DNA from: Cellulomonas sp.
GTDB lineage: Bacteria; Actinomycetota; Actinomycetes; Actinomycetales; Cellulomonadaceae
NCBI GenBank assembly: GCA_031178805.1
Contig: JAPSIJ010000035.1
Location: 1-12,551, forward strand
DNA length: 12,551 bases
Direction of reading: 5' to 3'
Below the pieces are notes generated by a model. It saw only the letters and a program-made list of their open reading frames with translations. It did no database searches and was not told the origin of the DNA. A program made the translations under genes and the position numbers. Positions 1 through 6,331 of this stretch are shown here, piece by piece (position 1 is the stretch's first letter; each line of letters begins with the position of its first letter).

Positions 1-120
1 GGGGCGGGGACGGGACCGGCGGCAGGCACGCCGCCACGGTAGCCGCAGGTCGCGGCGGGTCCTGCACGGTGCCGGGTGGTCGCCGCGGGGCGGCCCGGCG
101 CGCACGGGTGCCCGCGGTAC

Positions 121-158
121 CCTCGGTGCCGCGCGGCGCACCCCCGCGCGGGACGAGG
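121..158 (+). terminator. Hairpin just before the DUF3017 ribosome binding site
   Basis: CCTCG at 121-125 pairs with CGAGG at 154-158. Inside that, CCGCGCG at 129-135 pairs with CGCGCGG at 145-151 around a 9-nt loop. There is no T-run. It could terminate an upstream transcript or be a 5'-leader structure of the DUF3017 mRNA. The stem ends three bases before the GGGAGGAG box. Confidence 0.4.
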
Positions 159-160
159 CG

Positions 161-168
161 GGGAGGAG
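161..168 (+). promoter_or_regulatory. Ribosome binding site that sets the DUF3017 start
   Basis: GGGAGGAG lies 5 nt before the GTG at 174. The in-frame ATG-less extension and the GTG at 69 further upstream have no comparable box, and the residues upstream of 174 are low-complexity Arg/Gly/Ala. Confidence 0.75.
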
Positions 169-173
169 CAGGC

Positions 174-536
174 GTGGACGACGACGCGGCGACCCCGGTG
201 CCCGTCCCGCCGACGGAGGAGCGGTTCGACTCCGAGGGCCGGCCGCTCGACCCGCGCGCCATCGCCCGGGCCTCGCTCGCCGCCGACCGGAACTGGTCGC
301 TGTGGGTGATCGCGGGCGCCGTGCTCGGCTGCTCGCTGCTCGCCCTGGTCGCCGGCACGTCGGTCGGCGCGCTGGCGCTGGCCGCGTTCCTCGCCTGCTG
401 CGCGGTCGTGCGCGGCGTGGTCCGCGGCGGCCCGGCCGCCCTCGTGGTGCGCAGCCGGGCGACCGACGTCACGGTGCTCGCCGGCCTGGCGCTGACCATC
501 GGCGTGCTGTCGCAGATCGTCCCCGTCCCCGCCTGA
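174..536 (+). CDS. DUF3017 family small integral membrane protein
   Basis: A 120-residue protein of unknown biochemical role, predicted to sit in the cytoplasmic membrane. A polar, acidic N-terminus (residues 1-40, with ERFDSEGRPLDPRAIARAS) leads into three hydrophobic segments at about 42-60, 63-79 and 99-117. A short Arg-containing loop at 80-98 (RGVVRGG and VVRSR) lies between the second and third. This size, topology and the RSR-x-TD lead into the last helix match the actinobacterial DUF3017 family. The GTG start is chosen because GGGAGGAG lies 5 nt upstream. From general knowledge, DUF3017 genes usually sit directly after folD in actinobacteria. Here folD lies about 8 kb away and on the far side of several unrelated genes. 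The gene ends facing the aquaporin gene, with a two-way terminator between them. Family assignment is fairly sure; function is not known. Confidence 0.8.
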   Translation: MDDDAATPVPVPPTEERFDSEGRPLDPRAIARASLAADRNWSLWVIAGAVLGCSLLALVAGTSVGALALAAFLACCAVVRGVVRGGPAALVVRSRATDVTVLAGLALTIGVLSQIVPVPA

Positions 537-579
537 CCCCGCGCCGGCACCCCGCCCCGGACCCGGCCCCGGACGCGCC

Positions 580-615
580 GGGGGGGCGGCGACCCCTGCG
601 GGTCGCCGCCCCCCC
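580..615. terminator. Two-way hairpin terminator between DUF3017 and aquaporin genes
   Basis: Bases 580-595 (seven G, then CGGCGACCC) pair perfectly with 600-615 (GGGTCGCCG, then seven C) around the loop CTGC, giving a 16-bp stem. It lies between two convergent stop codons (ends at 536 and 638), so it can serve both transcripts. There is no T-run, as is usual for high-GC actinobacterial terminators. Confidence 0.85.
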
Positions 616-637
616 CCGGGCACGCGGGCCGTCGCGG

Positions 638-1696
638 TCAGCGGACCGGGCTGACCGCCACGTCGACCTCGTCCAGGGCGATCTCCTCGTCCAGGACGTC
701 GTCGTCGGCGGGCGCCGACGCGAACGCGCGGTAGAGCAGGCCGGCCAGGGCGGCGCCGACCAGCGGCGCGACCCAGAACACCCAGACCTGGCCCCACGCC
801 CACGACTCGGCGAAGATCGCCGCCGCGGTGGAGCGGGCCGGGTTCAGCGAGCCGCCGGTGACCGGGCCGGCCACGAGGATGGCGAACGCCAGGGTCAGGC
901 CGACGGCGAACGCGGCCTGGTGCCGCGCCCCGCGCCGGTCGGTCGCGCCGAGGTACACGCCGACCAGCACCGCGGTCAGCACGCCCTCGATCAGCAGCGC
1001 GGCCACGAGCTCGAAGCCCACGCCGCCCGCCGCCGAGGCGATCGGGGAGTGCTCGCCGAAGCCGTTCGCGGTGATGGAGAACAGCGTGCGCTCGTTGCCC
1101 TCGATGGCCGAGAACGACGAGATGGTCACGAACAGCACCGCCGAGGCGAGCGCGCCGCCGAGCAGCTGCGCGACCCAGTACGGCAGCAGGTGGCTCCACG
1201 GCGTGCGGCCGGCCAGCGCCGAGCCGAGCGTGATCGCCGGGTTGAAGTGGCCGCCGCTGACGTGCGAGACGGCGATGAACGCCGCGATGGTGCCGAAGCC
1301 GAACGCCAGCGCGACGCGCACGTCGGTGATCCCGACCAGCGCCGCGAACAGCGCCGTGCCGAGGCCGGCCAGCAGCACCACGAAGGTGCCGAACAGCTCG
1401 GCGCCGAACCGGGCGACGAGCGACGGGCCCGTCACCGTGGCGCGCACGGCCGTGGTGACCTCGATGTCGTCCGCGCCGGCGTCGCCCGCCGGGTCGGTGC
1501 CGTAGCCGCTGGCCGCGCCGTAGCCGACGGGGACGGCGGCGGGCGCGGGGGCGGCGGCCGGCGCCGGGGCGGCGGTCGGCTGCGCGACGGGCGCGGCGTC
1601 GGCGGACGCCGGCTGCCCGGCGGTCGCGGGCGGCGCGGCGGGGGCCGGCGTCGTGCCCTCCGGCACCTCGGTGGGCTCGGGCGTGTCCTGCGGCAT
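638..1696 (-). CDS. Aquaporin / MIP family channel with Pro-Ala-rich N-terminal extension
   Basis: A 352-residue major intrinsic protein, predicted to be a water or small-solute channel in the cytoplasmic membrane. Residues 1-85 are a Pro/Ala-rich low-complexity tail ending in an acidic patch. The six-helix channel runs from about 94 to 326, and a very acidic C-tail (331-345) follows. Both half-helix motifs are present: SGGHFNPAITLG (NPA at 152-154) and GGSLNPARST (NPA at 285-287, filter Arg288). Aligned by eye with E. coli AqpZ, it shares AFG, ANG-GEHSP and GLTL-PVT blocks. The AqpZ filter residues F43, H174, T183 and R189 correspond here to F132, I273, G282 and R288, so the pore lacks the water-channel His. 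The channel is about 120 residues longer than AqpZ because of the two tails. It is divergent from icd with a 211-bp gap, and the ATG at 1696 has only a weak GGA box upstream. MIP family membership is certain; substrate is open. Confidence 0.93.
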   Translation of the reverse strand: MPQDTPEPTEVPEGTTPAPAAPPATAGQPASADAAPVAQPTAAPAPAAAPAPAAVPVGYGAASGYGTDPAGDAGADDIEVTTAVRATVTGPSLVARFGAELFGTFVVLLAGLGTALFAALVGITDVRVALAFGFGTIAAFIAVSHVSGGHFNPAITLGSALAGRTPWSHLLPYWVAQLLGGALASAVLFVTISSFSAIEGNERTLFSITANGFGEHSPIASAAGGVGFELVAALLIEGVLTAVLVGVYLGATDRRGARHQAAFAVGLTLAFAILVAGPVTGGSLNPARSTAAAIFAESWAWGQVWVFWVAPLVGAALAGLLYRAFASAPADDDVLDEEIALDEVDVAVSPVR

Positions 1697-1907
1697 GGTG
1701 ATCCGTTCGTCCGGGAGCGATGGGGAGCGCGCGGCCCGGGCTCCGGGCCGTCCGCGCCCGTGCGGCCCACGCGGCCGGTGCGGTCACCGGCCCGGGGTCG
1801 GGCACATCTCGCCAGCATGCCAGGGATCGCTGTGCGACGCCTGGAGGGGCCCGCCCCGGTGGCTGCTCGTCCCCCGAAGTCTCTCGACGTCAAGTAATCT
1901 GGCGCCC
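1697..1907. promoter_or_regulatory. Divergent control region between aquaporin and icd
   Basis: This 211-bp gap must hold promoters for both genes. On the plus strand TAATCT at 1895-1900 is a good -10 for icd. GGCCGGTG at 1773-1780 and CACCGGCC at 1785-1792 form an 8-bp inverted repeat with a CGGT centre, either a possible operator or a leader hairpin for the aquaporin transcript. I see no clear -10 for the aquaporin gene. Confidence 0.5.
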
Positions 1908-1908
1908 A
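1895..1908 (+). promoter_or_regulatory. Putative leaderless promoter of icd
   Basis: The -10-like hexamer TAATCT (1895-1900) ends 7 nt before the ATG at 1908, so transcription would begin at or next to the start codon. No Shine-Dalgarno sequence lies between them. No convincing -35 is visible, which is common for actinobacterial promoters. Confidence 0.6.
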
Positions 1909-3125
1909 TGGCGAAGATCAAGGTGGTTGGACCGGTCGTCGAGCTCGACGGTGACGAGATGACGCGGATCATCTGGCAGTTCATCAAGGACCGCCTGATC
2001 CATCCGTACCTGGACGTGGACCTGCGCTACTACGACCTGTCGATCGAGAACCGGGACGCGACGGACGACCAGGTGACGATCGACGCGGCGCACGCGATCA
2101 AGGAGCACGGCGTCGGCGTCAAGTGCGCGACGATCACGCCCGACGAGGCGCGCGTCGAGGAGTTCGGGCTCAAGAAGATGTGGCGGTCCCCGAACGGGAC
2201 GATCCGCAACATCCTGGGCGGCGTGGTGTTCCGCGAGCCCATCATCATCAGCAACATCCCGCGCCTGGTGCCGGGCTGGAACAAGCCGATCATCATCGGC
2301 CGCCACGCCCACGGCGACCAGTACAAGGCGACGGACTTCGTGGTGCAGGGCGCGGGCACGCTGACGCTGACCTTCACCCCGGCGGACGGCTCCGACCCGA
2401 TCCAGCAGGAGGTCGTGACGTACCCCGAGGGCGGCGGCGTCGCGATGGCCATGTACAACTTCGACGAGTCGATCCGCGACTTCGCGCGCGCCTCGTTCGC
2501 GTACGGCCTGCAGCGGAGCTACCCGGTGTACCTGTCCACCAAGAACACGATCCTCAAGGCCTACGACGGCCGGTTCAAGGACCTGTTCCAGGAGGTCTTC
2601 GACGCCGAGTTCGCGTCCGCGTTCGCGGAGGCCGGGCTCACCTACGAGCACCGCCTGATCGACGACATGGTCGCGTCCGCGATGAAGTGGGAGGGCGGCT
2701 ACGTCTGGGCCTGCAAGAACTACGACGGCGACGTGCAGTCCGACACCGTCGCGCAGGGCTTCGGCTCGCTGGGCCTGATGACCTCGGTCCTGATGACCCC
2801 GGACGGCCGGACGGTCGAGGCCGAGGCCGCGCACGGCACCGTGACCCGGCACTACCGCCAGCACCAGCAGGGCAAGCCGACGTCGACCAACCCGATCGCG
2901 TCGATCTTCGCCTGGACCGGCGGCCTCAAGCACCGCGGCAAGCTGGACGGCACGCCCGAGGTCACGCAGTTCGCGGAGACGCTGGAGGACGTGGTCGTCA
3001 AGACCGTCGAGAGCGGCAAGATGACCAAGGACCTGGCGCTGCTCGTCGGGCCCGACCAGGAGTGGCTGACCACCGAGGCGTTCCTCGAGGCGCTCGACGA
3101 GAACCTCGCCGCCCGCCTGGGCTGA
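1908..3125 (+). CDS. icd: NADP-dependent isocitrate dehydrogenase, homodimeric type II
   Basis: A 405-residue cytosolic enzyme that converts isocitrate to 2-oxoglutarate and CO2 while reducing NADP+ in the TCA cycle. It belongs to the eukaryote-like homodimeric class rather than the E. coli Icd class. Key residues fall at the same numbers as in human IDH1: Ser94 in RSPNGTIRN, Arg100, Arg109, Arg132 in GRHAHGDQY, Tyr139, Lys212 in STKNTILKAYDGRF, and metal ligands Asp252, Asp275 and Asp279 (IDDM and NYDGDVQSD). The NADP-binding GTVTRHYR has Arg314 and His315. Length is normal for the family. The ATG at 1908 begins MAKIKV, and the longer upstream reading frame is not conserved. A -10-like TAATCT 7 nt upstream and the absence of a Shine-Dalgarno box suggest a leaderless mRNA. 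It appears monocistronic, with a strong hairpin just after the stop. Identification is very secure. Confidence 0.97.
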   Translation: MAKIKVVGPVVELDGDEMTRIIWQFIKDRLIHPYLDVDLRYYDLSIENRDATDDQVTIDAAHAIKEHGVGVKCATITPDEARVEEFGLKKMWRSPNGTIRNILGGVVFREPIIISNIPRLVPGWNKPIIIGRHAHGDQYKATDFVVQGAGTLTLTFTPADGSDPIQQEVVTYPEGGGVAMAMYNFDESIRDFARASFAYGLQRSYPVYLSTKNTILKAYDGRFKDLFQEVFDAEFASAFAEAGLTYEHRLIDDMVASAMKWEGGYVWACKNYDGDVQSDTVAQGFGSLGLMTSVLMTPDGRTVEAEAAHGTVTRHYRQHQQGKPTSTNPIASIFAWTGGLKHRGKLDGTPEVTQFAETLEDVVVKTVESGKMTKDLALLVGPDQEWLTTEAFLEALDENLAARLG

Positions 3126-3141
3126 CCCCGCTCGCACCGGT

Positions 3142-3177
3142 CGAGGCCGCCGTCCGCACCCGCGGGCGGCGGCCTCG
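3142..3177 (+). terminator. Terminator hairpin after icd
   Basis: CGAGGCCGCCGTCCG (3142-3156) pairs with CGGGCGGCGGCCTCG (3163-3177) around loop CACCCG. This gives 15 pairs with one G-T wobble. It starts 16 nt after the icd stop codon. There is no T-run. Confidence 0.85.
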
Positions 3178-3289
3178 TCGCGTTCCCGGCACCCGCTCCG
3201 GGCGCCGCGGGCCGGGCCGGTTTGCCGTCACCTCTCGAACGCAGGGCAGGGTGGGGCGCCGGGCGTCCCGCTGGGGGTGCGCGCGCCTG

Positions 3290-3303
3290 TATCCTCGGCT
3301 ACG
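3290..3303 (+). promoter_or_regulatory. Putative leaderless promoter of the ROK regulator
   Basis: The -10-like hexamer TATCCT (3290-3295) ends 7 nt before a GTG at 3303, the same geometry as at icd. No Shine-Dalgarno sequence precedes the GTG. This decides the start codon. Confidence 0.6.
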
Positions 3304-4487
3304 TGGGCACTGATCGGGTGACCCCGGGTTCGCAATCTTCACTCCGTGAAGCCAACCGGGCCCGGATCGTGAGTGCCGTCCAGCAGCGTGGCTCCCTCAC
3401 GCAGGTCGAGCTGGCCGGCGTCACGGGGCTGTCACCCGCCACGGTGTCGAACATCGTCAAGGAGCTCACCGGCGCCGGCGTGCTCACCACGTCGCCCACC
3501 TCCCGCAGCGGCCGCCGCGCCCAGCAGGTCGCCCTCGCGCGCAACCTCGGGCTGGTCGCGGGCATCCACTTCGGCTCGCGCTCGCTGCGCGTGACCGTGT
3601 CCGACGTGGCGCAGCGCGTGGTCGCCGACCAGCGGATGCCGCTGCCGCCGGACCACCGCGCGGACGCCGGCCTGGAGCGCGCGTCGCTGCTGCTCACCGA
3701 GCTCGTCGACTCTGTCGACGCGACCCTCGCCGAGGTGCTGGCCGTCGGCGTCGGCGTGCCCGCCCCGGTGGACCCGGAGTCCGGGCGGATCGTGTCGGTC
3801 GGCGTGCTGCGCGGGTGGGACGGCGTGTCCGTGCCCGAGGTGCTGGAGCGCCGGCTGGGCGTGCCGGTGCGGGTGGACAACGACTCGAACCTGGGCGCGC
3901 TCGCCGAGCTCCGGCACGGGGCCGCCCGCGGCCGGCGGCACGTCGCGTACCTGAAGGTCTCGCACGGCGTGGGCAGCGGGCTGATCGTCGACGGGCGCGT
4001 GTTCCACGGCCGAACCGGCGCGGCGGGGGAGTTCGGGCACATCACGATCGACGACAACGGCCCGATCTGCCGGTGCGGGAACCGCGGCTGCCTGGACGCG
4101 CTGATCGGTGCGCCGGCGCTGCTGCGGATGCTCGAGTCCAGCCACGGGCACCTCACCCTGGCGGACGTCATCTCGCGCGCGCAGGAGGGCGACCCGGGCT
4201 GCCGGCGGGTGATCTCCGACGCCGGCCGGCTGCTGGCGGTGGCCGCCGCGAACACCTGCAACCTGTTCGACCCCGAGCTCGTCGTCGTGGGCGGCCGGCT
4301 GGCCGAGGCGGGCCCGATCCTGCTGGACACCTTCCGGAACGTGCTGGCGCAGCGGACCCTGCCGAGCACCGCCGGACCGGTCGAGGTGGTGGTCTCCGAG
4401 CTCGGCACGGCGGCCGAGGTGCGGGGCGCGCTGGCGCTGGCGCTGGACCACGCCGGTATTGCCGAGTCGATGGCGGTGGCAGGATGA
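3303..4487 (+). CDS. ROK-family transcriptional regulator
   Basis: A 394-residue predicted sugar-responsive DNA-binding regulator. Residues 14-62 form a winged helix-turn-helix (SLTQVELAGVTGLSPATVSN then IVKELTGAGVL). Residues about 84-385 are the ROK sugar-kinase fold, with GVGVPAPVD at 150-157, DNDSN at 192-196, GEFGH at 242-246 and the zinc motif CRCGNRGC at 256-263 together with His246. The first phosphate-binding loop, which in ROK kinases reads like DIGGT, is HFGSRS here (89-94). Loss of ATP-phosphotransfer is therefore likely, as expected for a repressor rather than a kinase. The start is placed at GTG 3303 because a -10-like TATCCT sits 7 nt upstream and the helix-turn-helix follows normally. 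An ATG at 3222 would add 27 non-conserved residues. A lone sugar-type ABC ATPase follows 46 nt downstream on the same strand, so the two are probably cotranscribed. The sugar and operator are unknown. Confidence 0.9.
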   Translation: MGTDRVTPGSQSSLREANRARIVSAVQQRGSLTQVELAGVTGLSPATVSNIVKELTGAGVLTTSPTSRSGRRAQQVALARNLGLVAGIHFGSRSLRVTVSDVAQRVVADQRMPLPPDHRADAGLERASLLLTELVDSVDATLAEVLAVGVGVPAPVDPESGRIVSVGVLRGWDGVSVPEVLERRLGVPVRVDNDSNLGALAELRHGAARGRRHVAYLKVSHGVGSGLIVDGRVFHGRTGAAGEFGHITIDDNGPICRCGNRGCLDALIGAPALLRMLESSHGHLTLADVISRAQEGDPGCRRVISDAGRLLAVAAANTCNLFDPELVVVGGRLAEAGPILLDTFRNVLAQRTLPSTAGPVEVVVSELGTAAEVRGALALALDHAGIAESMAVAG

Positions 4488-4521
4488 GCCGGTGCAGCAC
4501 GGCGCGCAGCAGGGACGCAGC

Positions 4522-4530
4522 GGAGGAGGT
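4522..4530 (+). promoter_or_regulatory. Ribosome binding site for the ABC ATPase
   Basis: GGAGGAGGT lies 3 nt before the GTG at 4534. It favours this start over an in-frame ATG at 4459, which would overlap the regulator gene. Confidence 0.7.
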
Positions 4531-4533
4531 CGC

Positions 4534-5319
4534 GTGAGCCCCACCCACGACACCGTGCCGGTGCTCTCCGTGCGCGGCGTGTCCCGGAACTACGGCGCGG
4601 TCCGCGCGCTCGTCGACGTGGACCTGGACATCCACCCGCACGAGGTGGTCGCCATCGTCGGCGACATCGGCGCGGGCAAGTCCACGCTCGCGCGGGTGAT
4701 GTCCGGCGCGCTGGCGCCCGACAGCGGCCGGATCGAGCGGGACGGCGTGCCCGTGTCGCTGACCTCCACCCGCGCGGCCCGGGAGCACGGCATCGCCGCG
4801 GTGTTCCAGGACCTCGGGCTGTGCGAGAACCTCGACGTGGTGCAGAACCTGTTCCTCGGGCAGGAGATCCGCCGCGGCGGGATGCTCGACGAGCGGCAGA
4901 TGGAGCGCCGCGCGTGGGAGGTGCTGAGCCAGCTCGCCGCGCGGGTGCCGTCGGTGCGCGCGCCGGTCCGGGCGCTGTCCGGCGGGCAGCGGCAGGCGGT
5001 CGCCGTCGCGCGCAGCCTGGTCGGCAACCCGCGGGTGGTCGTGCTGGACGAGCCGCTGGCGTCGCTCGGCATCTCGCAGACCGCCGAGGTGCTGAACATG
5101 GTCGAGCGGCTGCGGGAGAGCGGCCTGGGCGTCGTGATGATCAGCCACTCGATGGTCGACGTGCAGGCGGTGGCCGACCGGATCGTGGTGCTGCGCCTCG
5201 GGCGGATCAACGGCGACTTCGACGCGCAGCACGCGTCCTACGAGGACCTGATCGCGGCGATCACCGGGATCACGCCGACCGGCCGGCTGCCCCGGCCGAA
5301 CCGCCCCGCCGCGCTCTGA
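4534..5319 (+). CDS. Sugar-type ABC transporter ATP-binding protein, single domain, orphan
   Basis: A 261-residue ATPase that would power a sugar importer from the cytoplasmic side. Motifs in order: Walker A GDIGAGKST at 43-51, Q-loop VFQDLGLCENLD at 90-101 (Gln92), signature LSGGQ at 148-152, Walker B VVVLDEP at 168-174 with Glu173, D-loop-like region LASLG at 175-179, and H-loop His205 in MISHSM. The FQDL-LC-NLD-V-NLFLGQE block is typical of single-domain fructose/ribose-class ATPases (FrcA-like), not of the two-domain RbsA type. In Walker A, an Ile stands where this class usually has Asn (GDNGAGKS), but every residue needed for ATP binding is present. The GTG start has GGAGGAGGT just upstream. 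No permease or binding-protein gene is nearby: the next gene, purU, faces it 30 bp away. It is therefore either a shared ATPase or a relic of a larger operon. The ROK gene upstream supports a sugar role. Confidence 0.9.
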   Translation: MSPTHDTVPVLSVRGVSRNYGAVRALVDVDLDIHPHEVVAIVGDIGAGKSTLARVMSGALAPDSGRIERDGVPVSLTSTRAAREHGIAAVFQDLGLCENLDVVQNLFLGQEIRRGGMLDERQMERRAWEVLSQLAARVPSVRAPVRALSGGQRQAVAVARSLVGNPRVVVLDEPLASLGISQTAEVLNMVERLRESGLGVVMISHSMVDVQAVADRIVVLRLGRINGDFDAQHASYEDLIAAITGITPTGRLPRPNRPAAL

Positions 5320-5346
5320 GCGCCGGCGCGGGGCCGTGCGCGGCGC
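5320..5346. terminator. Possible short hairpin between convergent ABC ATPase and purU genes
   Basis: GCGCCG at 5320-5325 can pair with CGGCGC at 5341-5346, with some further GC pairing inside. The gap between the two stop codons is only 30 bp. The stem is short and imperfect, so this is a weak call. Confidence 0.35.
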
Positions 5347-5349
5347 GGC

Positions 5350-6213
5350 TCAGCGGAAGACGATCGTGCGGTGCCCGTCCAGCAGCACCCGGTGCTCGGC
5401 GTGCCACCGCACCGCGCGGGCCAGCGCCCGGCGCTCGACGTCCTGGCCGAGCGCGACCAGGTCGGTGACCCCGCGGGTGTGGTCCACCCGCTCGACGTCC
5501 TGCTCGATGATCGGGCCCTCGTCGAGGTCGCCGGTCACGTAGTGCGCGGTGGCGCCGATCAGCTTCACGCCGCGGTCGTGCGCCTGGGCGTAGGGGCGGG
5601 CGCCCTTGAACGACGGCAGGAACGAGTGGTGGATGTTGATGATCCGCCCGGCCAGGGCGCGGCAGAGGTCGTCGGACAGGATCTGCATGTACCGCGCGAG
5701 CACGACGAGCTCGACGTCGAGCTCCTCGACCAGCGCCAGCAGCCGCGCCTCGGCCTCGGCCTTGGTGTCCCGGGTGACCGGCACGTGGTGGAAGCCGATC
5801 CCGTAGAACTGCGCGAGGTCGGCCAGGTCGGTGTGGTTCGACACCAGGCCGACGATGTCGATCGGCAGGCCCTCGGACCGCTGCCGGAACGCGAGGTCGT
5901 TCACGCAGTGCGCCGCGGTGGAGCCGAGCAGCAGCGTGCGCATCTTCCGGCCGGCGACGTCCAGCGACCACTCCAGCCCGAACCGCGGCGCCAGCGCACC
6001 GAGCCCGGCCTCCAGGTCCGCGCGGTCCGCCTCGGCCGTGACCTCGACGCGCATGAAGAACAGCCCCGACAGCGGGTCGCCGAACTGCTGCGACTCGGTG
6101 ATGTTCCCGCCGTGCTCGGCGAGCAGCCCCGCGACGGCGGCGACGATGCCCGGCTGGTCGGGGCAGGACAGCGACAGCACCCAGGAGGTGGCGGCGGGCG
6201 AGGAGGTCGGCAC
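5350..6213 (-). CDS. purU: Formyltetrahydrofolate deformylase
   Basis: A 287-residue cytosolic enzyme that hydrolyses 10-formyl-THF to formate and THF. It balances the one-carbon folate pool and can supply formate to formate-dependent purine steps. An N-terminal ACT domain covers about residues 11-85 (SCPDQPGIVAAVAGLLAEHG then GNITESQQF). The formyltransferase-type catalytic domain follows from about 90 to 280. Catalytic residues are visible: Asn193 and His195 in INIHHSFLPSFKGA, and Asp231 in GDLDEGPIIEQDV. The end HRTIVF is typical of PurU. Length matches the family (about 280). The start GTG at 6213 is chosen because the ACT domain begins about ten residues in. A -10-like TACGCT on the minus strand (6227-6222) ends 8 nt before it, suggesting a leaderless mRNA. 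It is convergent with the ABC ATPase and divergent from the GNAT gene. glyA and folD lie close by on the other strand. Confidence 0.96.
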   Translation of the reverse strand: MPTSSPAATSWVLSLSCPDQPGIVAAVAGLLAEHGGNITESQQFGDPLSGLFFMRVEVTAEADRADLEAGLGALAPRFGLEWSLDVAGRKMRTLLLGSTAAHCVNDLAFRQRSEGLPIDIVGLVSNHTDLADLAQFYGIGFHHVPVTRDTKAEAEARLLALVEELDVELVVLARYMQILSDDLCRALAGRIINIHHSFLPSFKGARPYAQAHDRGVKLIGATAHYVTGDLDEGPIIEQDVERVDHTRGVTDLVALGQDVERRALARAVRWHAEHRVLLDGHRTIVFR

Positions 6214-6331
6214 GAGGGTCGAGCGTACCGGCGGGACCCCGCCCCGCCCGCGGGCGTCCGTCGGGTGGAATCGGGGCGAACTCGGGACCTCCGGGTGGTC
6301 CGGCGCGGGATGCGGCTGAGACGATGGGGGC
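6214..6331. promoter_or_regulatory. Divergent promoter region of purU and the GNAT gene
   Basis: This 118-bp gap lies between two divergent start codons. On the minus strand TACGCT at 6227-6222 is a -10 candidate for purU. On the plus strand only a weak match (GACGAT, 6320-6325) lies 6 nt before the GNAT ATG. No other structure is clear. Confidence 0.5.

Larger units (their letters stand above)
1..173. other. Left-edge non-coding or unassigned stretch
   Basis: No gene is supported here. One plus-strand frame reads from base 1 to a TAG at 40-42, which could be the last codons of an upstream gene, but the 13 residues (Gly/Ala/Thr/Pro-rich) are not recognisable. The rest leads into the DUF3017 gene and contains a hairpin at 121-158. 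Confidence 0.4.

Noticed and set aside
1440..1696. Possible signal peptide or lipoprotein start on the aquaporin
   Set aside because: The N-terminus is Pro/Ala-rich and acidic, with no hydrophobic core or lipobox, so it is a disordered tail rather than an export signal.
302..1897. 531-codon plus-strand frame opposite the aquaporin
   Set aside because: It is Arg/Gly/Ala low complexity, crosses a terminator hairpin and has no family features.
1890..3137. 415-codon minus-strand frame opposite icd
   Set aside because: It is a shadow of icd with skewed composition (Val/Arg/Asp/Leu repeats) and no recognisable domain.
4484..4537. ATGA overlap at the end of the ROK gene, looking like a coupled start
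   Set aside because: The frame opened by ATG 4484 ends after 17 codons and is not the ABC ATPase frame, whose start is GTG 4534.
3432..4553. 373-codon minus-strand frame opposite the ROK gene
   Set aside because: It is an antisense shadow rich in His, Arg and Ala, with no ribosome binding site or motif.
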